From Phaeobacter gallaeciensis (GTDB lineage: Bacteria; Pseudomonadota; Alphaproteobacteria; Rhodobacterales; Rhodobacteraceae): DNA of 64,000 nt. The translations under genes and the position numbers were made by a program. The stretch lies in NCBI RefSeq assembly GCF_001678945.1, contig NZ_CP015124.1, positions 3,758,001 to 3,822,000 on the forward strand, written 5' to 3'. The notes beneath the pieces were generated by a model. That model searched no databases and was not told the DNA's origin. It worked only from the letters and a program-made list of their open reading frames with translations. Below are positions 52,903-62,841 of the stretch, piece by piece. Each line of letters starts with the position of its first letter. The first letter of the stretch is position 1.

Positions 52903-53604
52903 ATGCCCGAGACCACCCTGCGTCTGGCCAGTTACAACATTCAGAAATGCGTTGGTCTGGATCTGCGCCGCCAGCCACGCCGTATCCTGAACGTGCTGGA
53001 GGACATGGGCGCGCGGATCGTGCTGTTGCAGGAGGCGGACAAGCGTCTGCCGCCCCGGCCCGCGGCGCTGCCGCATTTCGTTCTGAACGAGGCGGGTTGG
53101 CAGGATGTGGATCTGGGCGGTGCCGGATCGCTGGGCTGGCACGGCAATGCGGTGATCTGGAAGGGCCAGGGCATTTCCCTGCGCGACAAGGGCCACATCG
53201 ACCTGCCAGGCCTGGAGCCGCGCGGCGCGGTCTGGGCGGCCTTTGACACCCCCATCGGCCCCTTGCGGGTGGTTGGCGCGCACCTGGGGCTCACCGGGCG
53301 GGCGCGGCGGGCGCAGGTGCGGCATCTGGCACAACACAGCGCGAAATGGACCGATATGCCGACGGTCTGGGGCGGTGATTTCAACGACTGGTCGCGCAGC
53401 TCGGTTCTGGACCGGCTGGCGCCAATGATGCGGTTCCTGCCGCCTGCACCTAGCTTTCCGGCGCTGCGACCGCTTGGCGCGCTGGACCGAATTGCCCATA
53501 GCACAGGTCTGGAGGTGGTGCGGGCTGGGGTGCATCAGGCGCAGCCAGCGCACATTGCCTCGGACCACCTGCCGGTCTGGGCGGATCTGCGGCGCGCCGG
53601 TTAG
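52903..53604 (+). CDS. Endonuclease/exonuclease/phosphatase (EEP) family protein
   Basis: The 233-residue protein starts at ATG 52903 after AAGGAG. It has ASYNIQKCVGLD, IVLLQEAD, the metal-binding VVGAHLGLTG and GGDFNDWS, and the terminal SDHLPVWAD, so the catalytic set is complete. Members cut DNA, RNA or phospholipid headgroups; the short form without signal peptide gives no further hint. It is convergent with the helicase gene. Confidence 0.85.
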   Translation: MPETTLRLASYNIQKCVGLDLRRQPRRILNVLEDMGARIVLLQEADKRLPPRPAALPHFVLNEAGWQDVDLGGAGSLGWHGNAVIWKGQGISLRDKGHIDLPGLEPRGAVWAAFDTPIGPLRVVGAHLGLTGRARRAQVRHLAQHSAKWTDMPTVWGGDFNDWSRSSVLDRLAPMMRFLPPAPSFPALRPLGALDRIAHSTGLEVVRAGVHQAQPAHIASDHLPVWADLRRAG

Positions 53605-53621
53605 GCATCCGCCGCACAAAG

Positions 53622-53647
53622 AAAACCGCCACGCAATGGCGCGGCGG
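53622..53647 (-). terminator. Rho-independent terminator of the RhlE-type helicase gene
   Basis: CCGCCACGC (53626-53634) and GCGCGGCGG (53639-53647) form a stem with one mismatch around AATG. On the minus strand the stem is followed by a TTTT run (complement of 53622-53625), 35 bases after the helicase stop. Confidence 0.75.
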
Positions 53648-53681
53648 CTTCCGATTCTTCTGATCTGTTAGCAGCTTTGGC

Positions 53682-55013
53682 TTAGCTGGAGCGACGGCGC
53701 TGGCCGCCTTGTCCGTTGCCCTGGCCGCTGCCACCTTGACCGCCGCTTTGACCCTGGCCACCGCGGCCCCCGCCGCCGCCACGACGCCGACGGTTGCCAC
53801 CGGGGCGTCCGCCGCCGCCGGGTTTGCCGCCGCCACCCGGGCCGCCACGACGCCCCTTGGGCGCTGCCGGATCGGGCAGCACCTCCCACGGGCGGCCCGA
53901 GGCGACCGGAATGGTGATCTTCATGGTCTTCTGGATCGCCTTCAGCTCATCCATCTCGTCCGGTGCGCAGAATGCGACGGCCTGACCGTCCTTGCCCGCG
54001 CGTGCGGTGCGGCCGATGCGGTGCACATAGGCATCCGGCACGTTGGGCAGTTCGTAGTTGTAGACGTATTTCACGTCCGGGATATCCAGACCCCGCGCCG
54101 CCACATCGGTGGCCACCAGCACCTTGATCTCACCGGACTTGAAGGCGGCAAGGGCACGTTCGCGCTGGCCCTGGCTCTTGTTGCCGTGGATCGCCGCGGC
54201 GGCAAAACCCGCCTTGTCCAGCACCCGCATCAGCTTTTCCATGCCGTGTTTGGTGCGGCCAAAGACCAGCGTGCGCTCGTCCTTGTGCTCGGTCAGCAGC
54301 TCTTTCAGCAGGCTCAGCTTTTCTGCCTTGGCGATGAAATGCACCGATTGGGTGACCTTGGCCGCCGGTTTGCCCGGAGGGGTCACTTCGATGCGCACCG
54401 GGCGCTGCAGGTAGGAGTTGGCGATCTCGTTCATCTGTTTCGGCATGGTGGCAGAGAACAGCATGGTCTGGCGCTCTTCCGGCAGCAGGGCCGAGATCTT
54501 GCGCAGGGCGTGGATGAACCCGAGGTCCAGCATCTGGTCGGCCTCGTCCAGCACCAGGAAGTCGCAGGAGCCAAGATCCAGCGCGTTACGGTCCAGAATG
54601 TCCAGCAGGCGGCCGGGGGTGGCCACCAGAATATCGGTGCCGCGGGCAATACGCTGGATCTGCGGGTTGATCGAAACACCGCCGACCACCAGGCCGATCT
54701 TCATCGGGGAGCCTTCGGTCAGCCCTTTGAGGGTCGCGGCGATCTGGTTGGCCAGTTCGCGGGTCGGCGCCAGAACCAGACCGCGCACGGTCTTGGCCGC
54801 CGGTTTGCGGCCATAGTCCTGCATGCGGGTGATCAGCGGAATGCCAAAGGCGGCGGTCTTGCCGGTACCGGTCTGGGCCAAACCTAGTACGTCCTCGCCG
54901 TTCAGGGCATGGGGAATGGCGCGCGCCTGAATCGGGGTCGGATCCTTCAGACCCATGTCATCAAGGCGGGCGAGAAGCTGCTGCGGCAGCCCCATAGTCG
55001 AAAATTCAGTCAC
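53682..55013 (-). CDS. DEAD-box RNA helicase, RhlE-like, with Gly/Arg-rich tail
   Basis: The 443-residue helicase starts at GTG 55011-55013, preceded by AAAGGA on the minus strand; upstream sequence is not family-like. Motifs are the Q motif LKDPTPIQARAIP, I AQTGTGKTAAF, II VLDEADQML, III SATMP and VI HRIGRTARAG. The last 70 residues are a Gly/Arg/Gln-rich tail (GGGKPGGGGRPGGNRRRRGG and on), which should bind RNA non-specifically. It probably works in ribosome assembly or cold adaptation. Confidence 0.9.
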   Translation of the reverse strand: MTEFSTMGLPQQLLARLDDMGLKDPTPIQARAIPHALNGEDVLGLAQTGTGKTAAFGIPLITRMQDYGRKPAAKTVRGLVLAPTRELANQIAATLKGLTEGSPMKIGLVVGGVSINPQIQRIARGTDILVATPGRLLDILDRNALDLGSCDFLVLDEADQMLDLGFIHALRKISALLPEERQTMLFSATMPKQMNEIANSYLQRPVRIEVTPPGKPAAKVTQSVHFIAKAEKLSLLKELLTEHKDERTLVFGRTKHGMEKLMRVLDKAGFAAAAIHGNKSQGQRERALAAFKSGEIKVLVATDVAARGLDIPDVKYVYNYELPNVPDAYVHRIGRTARAGKDGQAVAFCAPDEMDELKAIQKTMKITIPVASGRPWEVLPDPAAPKGRRGGPGGGGKPGGGGRPGGNRRRRGGGGGRGGQGQSGGQGGSGQGNGQGGQRRRSS

Positions 55014-55377
55014 TTGTCGTCCTTTCGCGGCCTTTGCATCACGCAAAAGACCGGTGCCGCAGCTCCGGGACCGCGTCCCGGATTGCGGAGATGGGTGGGG
55101 CAGGGACCTCGGGCGGGGGCTGGCCGGATGCCAGGCCGCTGGCCTCTGCAAACGCCCCACGCGTGATTTTGGGAACACGGGCATATCACTAAGACGCCGG
55201 GAAATGCCTGCACCTCAGGTGCAACCGGGCCGTCTCTGCTCACGCGGCAGGGATGGATGCCTGACGCCCAAATGGAGGCCCCGGCCCGGAATGTCAATGG
55301 GCACGACAGGTGATTTGACGGTTTGCGCCCCGAGCTTGGTTCGTTACACAGGGAGCCCAGAAACGGAGAGGACTGCG

Positions 55378-55791
55378 ATGGCAGAATCGATTATCGCCCG
55401 CTGCGAGGCCAAGGGCCTGCGTATGACCGGCCAGCGCCGTGTGATTGCGCGCGCCCTGCAGGACAGCGATGATCATCCGGATGTGGAGGAGCTCTACGCC
55501 CGGGCCAGCGCGCTGGATGCCGGGATTTCCCTGGCCACGGTATATCGCACGGTAAAGCTGTTCGAAGAGGCCGGCATTCTGGACCGGCTGGAATTTGGCG
55601 ACGGCCGCGCCCGTTACGAGGACGCGGACCGCGAGCATCACGACCACCTGATCGACATCAACACTGGTGAAGTGATCGAATTCTGCGACCCCGAGATCGA
55701 AGCGCTGCAGGAAAAGATCGCGGCCAAGCTTGGATACCAGCTGAAGGGGCACAAGCTGGAACTTTACGGCGTGCCGACAAAAAAGAGCTGA
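55378..55791 (+). CDS. Fur-family transcriptional regulator (Fur/Mur type)
   Basis: The 137-residue protein starts at ATG 55378 after CGGAGAGGA. The winged helix reads LRMTGQRRVIARAL and ISLATVYRTVKLFEEAGILD. The regulatory half has EHHDHLIDINTGEVIEFCD, with the His cluster of the metal site. It lacks the C-terminal CxxC zinc pair of E. coli Fur, which is usual for alphaproteobacterial Mur proteins that sense manganese. Iron or manganese control of genes is likely, but targets are not shown here. Confidence 0.85.
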   Translation: MAESIIARCEAKGLRMTGQRRVIARALQDSDDHPDVEELYARASALDAGISLATVYRTVKLFEEAGILDRLEFGDGRARYEDADREHHDHLIDINTGEVIEFCDPEIEALQEKIAAKLGYQLKGHKLELYGVPTKKS

Positions 55792-55941
55792 CAAGCCGCA
55801 TTCATCACGATGCGTGATGATTAACATCACAACATGTTGCGTCATCCTGTCGCGAAACCGCTTGCCGGTGGCGGCAATGCTGGGCATGCCCGGATTTGCA
55901 GGGCGCCTATAGCGGGGGCCTGGCACAGGAAGGGCGCGCGC

Positions 55942-56823
55942 ATGAACAACATCAACGGTATTCTTCTGGTCATCGGAGCGATGGCAGCCTTCACCCTGGA
56001 GGATATGTTCATCAAGACCCTGTCCGAGGGGCTTCCGGTAGGGCAGATCCTGATCCTTCTGGGGCTCGGCAGCGGCAGCGTCTTTGCAGTTCTGGCGAAA
56101 TTGCAGGGGCACCGGATCTTTGCCCCGCGCGCCTGGCGCCGGAGGCCGGTGCTGCGCGCCCTGACCGAGGCGCTGGCTGCGGTCAGCTTTGCCACATCGC
56201 TGGCGCTGGTGGATATTTCCGTTGTGGCCGCCGTGTTTCAGGCAACGCCTTTGGTCATCACTATGGGCGCGGCGCTGTTTCTGGGTGAGCAGGTCGGCTG
56301 GCGGCGCTGGAGCGCGATCCTTGTTGGTTTCGCCGGGGTTCTGATGATCATCCGGCCGGGGCTCAGCGGATTTGAGCCTGCTGCCCTGCTGGTGCTGGTC
56401 TCGGTTGGGGCGGTTGCCGCGCGGGATCTGCTGACACGTGTGATGGACAGTGCCGTGCCCTCCACCGTGGTCAGTTTTCAGGCCTTTGCAGCCGTCATTC
56501 CGGCGGCGGCGCTGCTCTTGGTGCTGACGCCCGGAGAGGCGCGGGCGCTGGAGGGGGGCGAAACGCTGATGATGCTGGGCGGCGTTCTGTTCGGTGTGTT
56601 GGGTTACTACGGTATCGTTTCGGCGATGCGGGTCGGAGATGCCTCGGCTGTGACGCCCTTCCGCTATACGCGGCTTGTCTTTTCGCTGCTGGCGGGCGTC
56701 ATCATGTTCAACGAACGCCCCGATGCCATGACCCTGGCCGGGGCCGGGCTGATCATCGCCTCTGGCCTATATACCTTCCTGCGCGAACGCCGACTGGCCC
56801 GCGCCGTTCCGGCGGCGGCCTGA
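55942..56823 (+). CDS. DMT-family (EamA) transporter
   Basis: The 293-residue protein starts at ATG 55942 (MNNINGILLVIGAMAAFTLE); the 36-codon upstream extension is not membrane-like. Two EamA repeats are clear: LALVDISVVAAVFQATPLVI, then GAALFLGEQVGW, and FRYTRLVFSLLAGVIMFNER near the end. It is 150 bases after the Fur-family gene and could be a third metabolite exporter in the window. Substrate unknown. Confidence 0.87.
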   Translation: MNNINGILLVIGAMAAFTLEDMFIKTLSEGLPVGQILILLGLGSGSVFAVLAKLQGHRIFAPRAWRRRPVLRALTEALAAVSFATSLALVDISVVAAVFQATPLVITMGAALFLGEQVGWRRWSAILVGFAGVLMIIRPGLSGFEPAALLVLVSVGAVAARDLLTRVMDSAVPSTVVSFQAFAAVIPAAALLLVLTPGEARALEGGETLMMLGGVLFGVLGYYGIVSAMRVGDASAVTPFRYTRLVFSLLAGVIMFNERPDAMTLAGAGLIIASGLYTFLRERRLARAVPAAA

Positions 56824-56947
56824 TCAGGCACATCGCCGCAGCTGCAAAACTGTTGGCGCAAACAGCGAATTGTTAGCCCTAACCGGTGAAATAAAGGCGC
56901 GTTAGCGATAACGGAAACGGTTTACAATCTGCCCTCGGCTGTTATGA

Positions 56948-58258
<1,311 letters not shown>

Positions 58259-58280
58259 GGATCAGGCGACAGATCTGATG

Positions 58281-58311
58281 AAAGGCCCCGTCGGTATCGG
58301 CGGGGCCTTTT
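58281..58311 (+). terminator. Rho-independent terminator of eno
   Basis: AAAGGCCCCG (58281-58290) and CGGGGCCTTT (58301-58310) form a perfect 10-pair stem around TCGGTATCGG, with TTTT at 58308-58311, 22 bases after the eno stop. Its A and T ends also allow use by the DUF2798 gene on the other strand. Confidence 0.88.
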
Positions 58312-58329
58312 GCGTGTCCTGCGGGCGGT

Positions 58330-58578
58330 TCACCCGGCGCTGCGTGACAGCGTCAGGATGCTGATCAGGCGGCTGGCCAGGAAAAAGGCGAGTGGGCCGA
58401 CGCCCAGCGACAGGACAAAGGCGATGGGCATCGCGATCACGAACCGTCCCAGCCAGAGACCAACCCATCCGGGCGCAAAGCCGGTGGGAAAGGCGGTGAA
58501 GATACCGGTCATCAGAAAGGCCATCATCAGAGCGATGAAGAACTGGGCGAGGATGACTGTCGTTTTGGGGTGAGGCAT
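58330..58578 (-). CDS. DUF2798 small membrane protein
   Basis: The 82-residue protein has two hydrophobic segments: VILAQFFIALMMAFLMTGIF and FVIAMPIAFVLSLGVGPLAF. The motif GFAPGWVGLWLGRFVIAMP between them matches DUF2798 proteins, which are small inner-membrane proteins of unknown function. It shares the eno terminator at its 3' end. Confidence 0.82.
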   Translation of the reverse strand: MPHPKTTVILAQFFIALMMAFLMTGIFTAFPTGFAPGWVGLWLGRFVIAMPIAFVLSLGVGPLAFFLASRLISILTLSRSAG

Positions 58579-58636
58579 GAACGCACTCCGTTTTCTATCT
58601 GTGTAAACGGGATGCGACGGGTCATTTCACGATATA

Positions 58637-58766
58637 CCGCAGCACCCCGGTGACGGGGACTGCTGCGGGTTCAGGCAGGGATGTCCAGCCTGACTAACTC
58701 TTGCAGGCGCCGCTTTAGGGCGGCGTCCCGCAAGGGCCGGGATAACCGGACCGGCCCTGCGTTTTT
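58637..58766 (+). ncRNA. Candidate structured small RNA ending in an intrinsic terminator
   Basis: On the plus strand, between two minus-strand genes, three strong stems follow each other. The first is CCGCAGCA-CCCCG with CGGGG-AC-TGCTGCGG (58637-58668). The second is CGCCGC/GCGGCG (58708-58713 and 58720-58725). The last is CGCAAGGGCCGG/CCGGCCCTGCG (58729-58740 and 58751-58761, one bulged A), followed at once by TTTTT (58762-58766). The last is an excellent intrinsic terminator, yet no plus-strand gene precedes it after the eno terminator. I see no sure promoter and do not recognise a known RNA family. Confidence 0.5.
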
Positions 58767-58829
58767 CAGCGTAAGCCTCGCTAGCACCCGGTCAGGGCAC
58801 CGGTCAAGGCGCGCGGTGTCAGATTGCGA

Positions 58830-59105
58830 TCAGGGGCAGGGCGCTTCGTAATAGGTGCCGTCGCCGCGGGCATAGGCGCAGGTGTTTGTGGCCTGGTTCT
58901 GGGCCACCACGGTGCCAGCTGCCGCACCGGCAAGGGCAGCGATGATGCGCCAGTTCTTGTTGGCATCCAGCGCCTCGGCGGCGATCAGACCGGCAGCGGC
59001 GCCGCCGGTGACACCAACGACGGTGCGTTGTTCGGTGGTCAGGTTCTCGCAGCCGGTCAGGGCTAGAACGGCAGCAGCGGCGAGTGCGGTGAGTTTTTCT
59101 TTCAT
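58830..59105 (-). CDS. Small lipoprotein with glycine-zipper
   Basis: The 91-residue protein has a lipoprotein signal with lipobox LALTGC (Cys about residue 19). A Gly/Ala-rich hydrophobic part VVGVTGGAAAGLIAAEALDA and AALAGAAAGTVVAQ follows, typical of glycine-zipper outer-membrane proteins. Two further Cys near the C-terminus (NTCAYARGDGTYYEAPCP) may form a disulfide. Role unknown. Confidence 0.8.
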   Translation of the reverse strand: MKEKLTALAAAAVLALTGCENLTTEQRTVVGVTGGAAAGLIAAEALDANKNWRIIAALAGAAAGTVVAQNQATNTCAYARGDGTYYEAPCP

Positions 59106-59244
59106 CGGACATCTCCTGTCAGTGGTCTGAGGGGGAGTATTGCGCCGATTTCAGCGCCCCGATCTGTTCTGGATCAACTTTTGGGAAAAATCCGAAGGAC
59201 ACGCCCAAAGTGGCGAAAACCTGCCTGATGCGCTGTTTGGGGCC

Positions 59245-59700
59245 TCAGGGGATGAGTCTCTTGCTCATCAGTATCTCGCCTTCGCGCGGCTGAAAACGGG
59301 CGCGGGCGTAAAGGCGCTGTGCCTGTTCATTGGCCTGATCGACGGTGAGGTGCAGCGCCGTGATCCCGGCTTCGGCCAGGGTTTTGGGCAATTCTGTCAG
59401 CACTTCGGTGGCAATGCCGCGGCCGCGTACGGCGGGGCGGATGTAGATCTCATCCACCATGCCGTCCATGCCGCCAAAGGCGACCGACCAACTGAAGGTG
59501 ACCACGATATAGCCAATGGGCGCACGGGTGGGGCCGATAATATAGACTGCGCCATAAGGCATGCCCTCCAGCAGCGGCGCGATTGCCGCTTCGCGCTGCT
59601 CGGCGCTGCTGTCGAGGCCCGTCTCCTCGTGGCAGGCCGCAACCAAGGGCAGCAACTTGCCCAGATGCTCGGGCTTGGCAAGATGCAGGGCGGCGCTCAT
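59245..59700 (-). CDS. GNAT-family N-acetyltransferase
   Basis: The 151-residue protein starts at ATG 59698-59700, overlapping the stop of the nucleoside hydrolase gene by 4 bases. It has GYIVVTFSWSVAFGGMDGMV, then DEIYIRPAVRGRGIATEVL, the acetyl-CoA-binding Q/RxxGxG/A motif, and LHLTVDQANEQAQRLYARAR. Substrate unknown; translational coupling suggests a link to the nucleoside hydrolase or simply operon sharing. Confidence 0.87.
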   Translation of the reverse strand: MSAALHLAKPEHLGKLLPLVAACHEETGLDSSAEQREAAIAPLLEGMPYGAVYIIGPTRAPIGYIVVTFSWSVAFGGMDGMVDEIYIRPAVRGRGIATEVLTELPKTLAEAGITALHLTVDQANEQAQRLYARARFQPREGEILMSKRLIP

Positions 59701-60638
59701 AGCCGGGCCAGACGGTCGGTGATCAGGGCGAAAAAGCCGTCCGCGTCCACATCCCCCATGAACATGGCATTGGGCGCGTGGTCGGTGACGCCCCACCAGT
59801 CGGCGACAGTCATGCCGAGGGTCAGCTCCGATCCGGTTTCGACCTGAACGTTCACGTGACGACCTGAAAAGAGATCAGGTTGCAGCAGATGTGCGATGAC
59901 GCAGGGATCGTGCAGCGGCCCGCCTTCGGAGCCGTATTTGGCCACATCAAACCGTTCAAAGAAGTCCAGCATATCGGCGGTGAAATGACCTGCACGAGTA
60001 TCCAAAGCGCGGATCGCAGCGACTCGGGGCCGGGTTGCCAGCGCCTTGTGGGTGACATCCAGCGGCATCACAACCAGCGGCACGCCGGAGGTAAAGACGG
60101 TCTCAGCCGCCTCGGGGTCGACGTAGATGTTGAATTCGGCGGCGGGGGTGACATTGCCTACTTCGAAATAGGCGCCGCCCATCAGCACGATTTCCTGCAC
60201 CCGGTCGATGATGTCGGGCGCCTTTTTGAAGGCCGTCGCGATATTGGTCAGCGGTCCCAGCGGGCACAGGGTGACCGAGCCGGGGGCATGGCGGCGCAGG
60301 TTGTGGATGATGAAATCCACTGCGTGCCCGTCGGTCAGCGGCAGTTGGGGCTCCCACAGCTCGGGGCCATCAAGACCGGTCTTGCCGTGCACATGTTCCG
60401 CCGTCACCAGCGGCCGGGCCAGTGGCGCATCGCAGCCCGCCAGCACCGGCACATCACTGCGCCCGGCGACTTCGCAGATCATGCGGGCGTTCTTCTGCGT
60501 GAGCGATAGCGGCACGTTGCCAGCGACGCAGGTGATGCCCAGCACTTCCAGCTCGTCGGGGCTGGCCAGCGCCAGCAGCAGGGCAACGGCATCGTCCTGG
60601 CCGGGATCCGTGTCGATGATGATCTTGCGTGCGGTCAT
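59697..60638 (-). CDS. Nucleoside hydrolase (inosine-uridine type)
   Basis: The 313-residue protein starts at ATG 60636-60638 (MTARKIIIDTDPGQDDAVAL); upstream codons are not family-like. The calcium-binding DTDPGQDDA motif, GGAYFEVGNVTPAAEFNIYV and HDPCVIAHLL complete the active site. It splits ribonucleosides into base and ribose for salvage. A GNAT gene overlaps its stop. Confidence 0.92.
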   Translation of the reverse strand: MTARKIIIDTDPGQDDAVALLLALASPDELEVLGITCVAGNVPLSLTQKNARMICEVAGRSDVPVLAGCDAPLARPLVTAEHVHGKTGLDGPELWEPQLPLTDGHAVDFIIHNLRRHAPGSVTLCPLGPLTNIATAFKKAPDIIDRVQEIVLMGGAYFEVGNVTPAAEFNIYVDPEAAETVFTSGVPLVVMPLDVTHKALATRPRVAAIRALDTRAGHFTADMLDFFERFDVAKYGSEGGPLHDPCVIAHLLQPDLFSGRHVNVQVETGSELTLGMTVADWWGVTDHAPNAMFMGDVDADGFFALITDRLARL

Positions 60639-60670
60639 GAAAGGTCTTTCTGTATCTCTTTTGGTCACGG

Positions 60671-61495
60671 TCAGGTGGCTTTGGCGCGCTGGGCTTCCTT
60701 TTCGGCATCCCACAGGGCGTCCATCTCTTCAAGCGTGCTGTCCTCGGGGCGTTTGCCCAGATCGGCCAGACGCGCTTCGACGCCTTCGAACCGGCGGATG
60801 AATTTTGCGTTGGCGCGGCGCAGGGCGGCCTCGGGCTCCACCCCCAGATGGCGGCCCAGATTGGCCATGACGAACATCAGATCGCCGAATTCCTCTTCCA
60901 CCGCGTCCTGTGTCAGCTCGTCTCGCGCCTCCACCAGTTCGGCGGCCTCTTCCTGGATCTTGTCGATCACGTGGCTGGCATCGGGCCAGTCGAAACCCAC
61001 CCGGGCGGCGCGTTTTTGCAGCTTATGCGCCCGCAGCAGTGCGGGTAGACCGACAGCGACGCCATCCAGCGTGCCCTGTTGCGCCTTGCCCGCGCGTTCT
61101 GCGGCCTTGATCGCCTCCCAGTCGCGGGTCTGCTGCTCGGGGGATTTATCACGCGATTCGTCACCAAAGACATGCGGATGACGGCTGACCATCTTGTTCG
61201 ACATGGTGGTGACCACGTCCTGAAAGGTGAAATGCCCGGCTTCCTCGGCCATTTGCGCGTGAAAGACGGATTGGAACAGCAGATCGCCCAGCTCTCCCTT
61301 CAGTTCGTCCCAGGCTTCGCGCTCGATCGCATCGGCGACCTCATAAGCCTCTTCGATGGTATAGGGCGCGATGGTGGCGAAATCCTGCGCCACATCCCAG
61401 GGGCAGCCCGTTTTGGGATTCCGCAGGGCGCGCATGATTTCTAAAAGTCGTTCGATTCCGGCGGTTTCGTCGTGGATGAGCTCTGTATCGGCCAT
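60671..61495 (-). CDS. mazG: Nucleoside triphosphate pyrophosphohydrolase MazG
   Basis: The 274-residue protein has two MazG domains. The first carries GCPWDVAQDFATIAPYTIEE and EAYEVADAIEREAWDELKGE, the EExxE metal motif. The second carries EEAAELVEARDELTQ and EEFGDLMFVMANL. It removes abnormal or excess NTPs as pyrophosphate and monophosphate. Length matches E. coli MazG. It is divergent from the M20 gene, and 32 bases separate it from the nucleoside hydrolase gene on the same strand. Confidence 0.93.
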   Translation of the reverse strand: MADTELIHDETAGIERLLEIMRALRNPKTGCPWDVAQDFATIAPYTIEEAYEVADAIEREAWDELKGELGDLLFQSVFHAQMAEEAGHFTFQDVVTTMSNKMVSRHPHVFGDESRDKSPEQQTRDWEAIKAAERAGKAQQGTLDGVAVGLPALLRAHKLQKRAARVGFDWPDASHVIDKIQEEAAELVEARDELTQDAVEEEFGDLMFVMANLGRHLGVEPEAALRRANAKFIRRFEGVEARLADLGKRPEDSTLEEMDALWDAEKEAQRAKAT

Positions 61496-61557
61496 TGCAG
61501 CTGCCTATTGATCGGTGTCAGATGCATCATCCCGAGTCTGACCAAGGAGTCCACCCC

Positions 61558-62733
61558 ATGCCGGTCGTCAACCGCATCGCCGATTTTGCCACTGATATGA
61601 CCGCATGGCGGCGCCATCTGCACCAGATCCCGGAGCTGGCGCTGGATCTGCCCAAGACCGCCGCCTTCGTGGCCGAGCGTCTGCGCGAATTCGGTGTAGA
61701 TGAGCTGCACGAGGGCATCGCCCAGACCGGCATGGTGGCGATCATCAACGGGCAGGGGCATGACGCGCCGGATGCGCCGACGATTGGCCTGCGCGCCGAT
61801 ATGGATGCACTGCCCATCCCCGAGGAAACCGGCGTCGAATATGTCTCGGGCCACGCGGGCAACATGCACGCCTGCGGCCATGACGGACACACCACCATGC
61901 TGCTGGGCGCAGCGAAATACCTCGCCGAGACGCGTAATTTCAGTGGCCGCGTCGCGCTGATCTTCCAACCCGCCGAAGAGGCCATCGGCGGTGCCCGTAT
62001 CATGGTAGAAGAAGGCGTGATGGAGCAATTCAACATCGGCGAGGTCTACGCGCTGCACAATCTGCCGGGGCTGGCCGAGGGCAGTTTCCTGACCACGCCG
62101 GGGCCGATCATGGCGGCGGTGGATACCTTCCATGTGCGTATTCAGGGGGTTGGCGGGCACGGCGCCATGCCGCACGAGACCCGCGATCCGGTGATGGCGG
62201 CCTGCGGCATTGCCCAGGCGATACAGACCATCGTCAGCCGTAATCACTATGCGCTTCAGGATCTGGTGGTCTCGGTCACCCAGATCCATACCGGCACCGT
62301 CGACAACGTCATTCCCGACACGGCCTATATCAACGGCACCGTCCGCACCTTTGATCCGGAAGTGCAGGACATGGTGATGCGCCGCATGGAGGAGATCGTG
62401 GCGGGGCAGGCGGTCTCTTACGGCGTCGAAGCGACGCTGGATTACGAGGTCGGCTATCCCGCGACCATCAACGATGCGGACAAGGCGGATTTTGCTGTCG
62501 GCGTCGCGCGCGAAATCGTCGGCGAGGACCGGGTTGTCCCCGATGCCACCCGCGACATGGGGGCCGAGGATTTCTCTTACATGCTGAACGCGCGCCCCGG
62601 CGCCTATCTGTATATCGGCCAAGGCGATACCGCCGGGCTGCACCACCCCAAGTATGACTTTAATGATGCCATCGCACCCGTCGGGGCGTCCTTTTTCGCC
62701 CGTCTGGTGGAGCGCGCACAACCCGCAGCGTGA
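61558..62733 (+). CDS. M20-family amidohydrolase (hippurate hydrolase/IAA-amino acid hydrolase type)
   Basis: The 391-residue protein starts at ATG 61558, 8 bases after AAGGAG. Metal-binding motifs are RADMDALPIPEETG, ACGHDGHTTMLLGAAKYLA, FQPAEEAIGGARIMVEEG and the terminal HHPKYDFND. The lid domain begins near VRIQGVGGHGAMPHETRDPV. It hydrolyses N-acyl amino acids. It is followed by agmatinase genes, so it may belong to amino-acid or polyamine turnover. Confidence 0.9.
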   Translation: MPVVNRIADFATDMTAWRRHLHQIPELALDLPKTAAFVAERLREFGVDELHEGIAQTGMVAIINGQGHDAPDAPTIGLRADMDALPIPEETGVEYVSGHAGNMHACGHDGHTTMLLGAAKYLAETRNFSGRVALIFQPAEEAIGGARIMVEEGVMEQFNIGEVYALHNLPGLAEGSFLTTPGPIMAAVDTFHVRIQGVGGHGAMPHETRDPVMAACGIAQAIQTIVSRNHYALQDLVVSVTQIHTGTVDNVIPDTAYINGTVRTFDPEVQDMVMRRMEEIVAGQAVSYGVEATLDYEVGYPATINDADKADFAVGVAREIVGEDRVVPDATRDMGAEDFSYMLNARPGAYLYIGQGDTAGLHHPKYDFNDAIAPVGASFFARLVERAQPAA

Positions 62734-62783
62734 CTGGCTTGCAAGGGCGGGTATTCATACCACCCTCAGCAGGTGACAACATA

Positions 62784-62811
62784 GTTTCAGTCGGGTATTC
62801 CCGGCTGAAAC
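62784..62811 (+). promoter_or_regulatory. Leader hairpin upstream of agmatinase gene
   Basis: GTTTCAGTCGGG (62784-62795) and CCCGGCTGAAAC (62800-62811) form a 12-pair stem with one G-T pair around TATT, 30 bases before ATG 62842. GGGTATTC occurs twice (62749-62756 and 62793-62800). No T-run follows the stem, so it is more likely a leader structure than a terminator. A regulatory role is inferred only. Confidence 0.45.
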
Positions 62812-62841
62812 GGGGTTAACAACTTGTAACGGGGCAGGCCG

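Noticed and set aside
61441-62721. 426-residue open frame antisense to the M20 amidohydrolase
   Set aside because: The M20 metal motifs on the plus strand are complete; the antisense frame has no family features.
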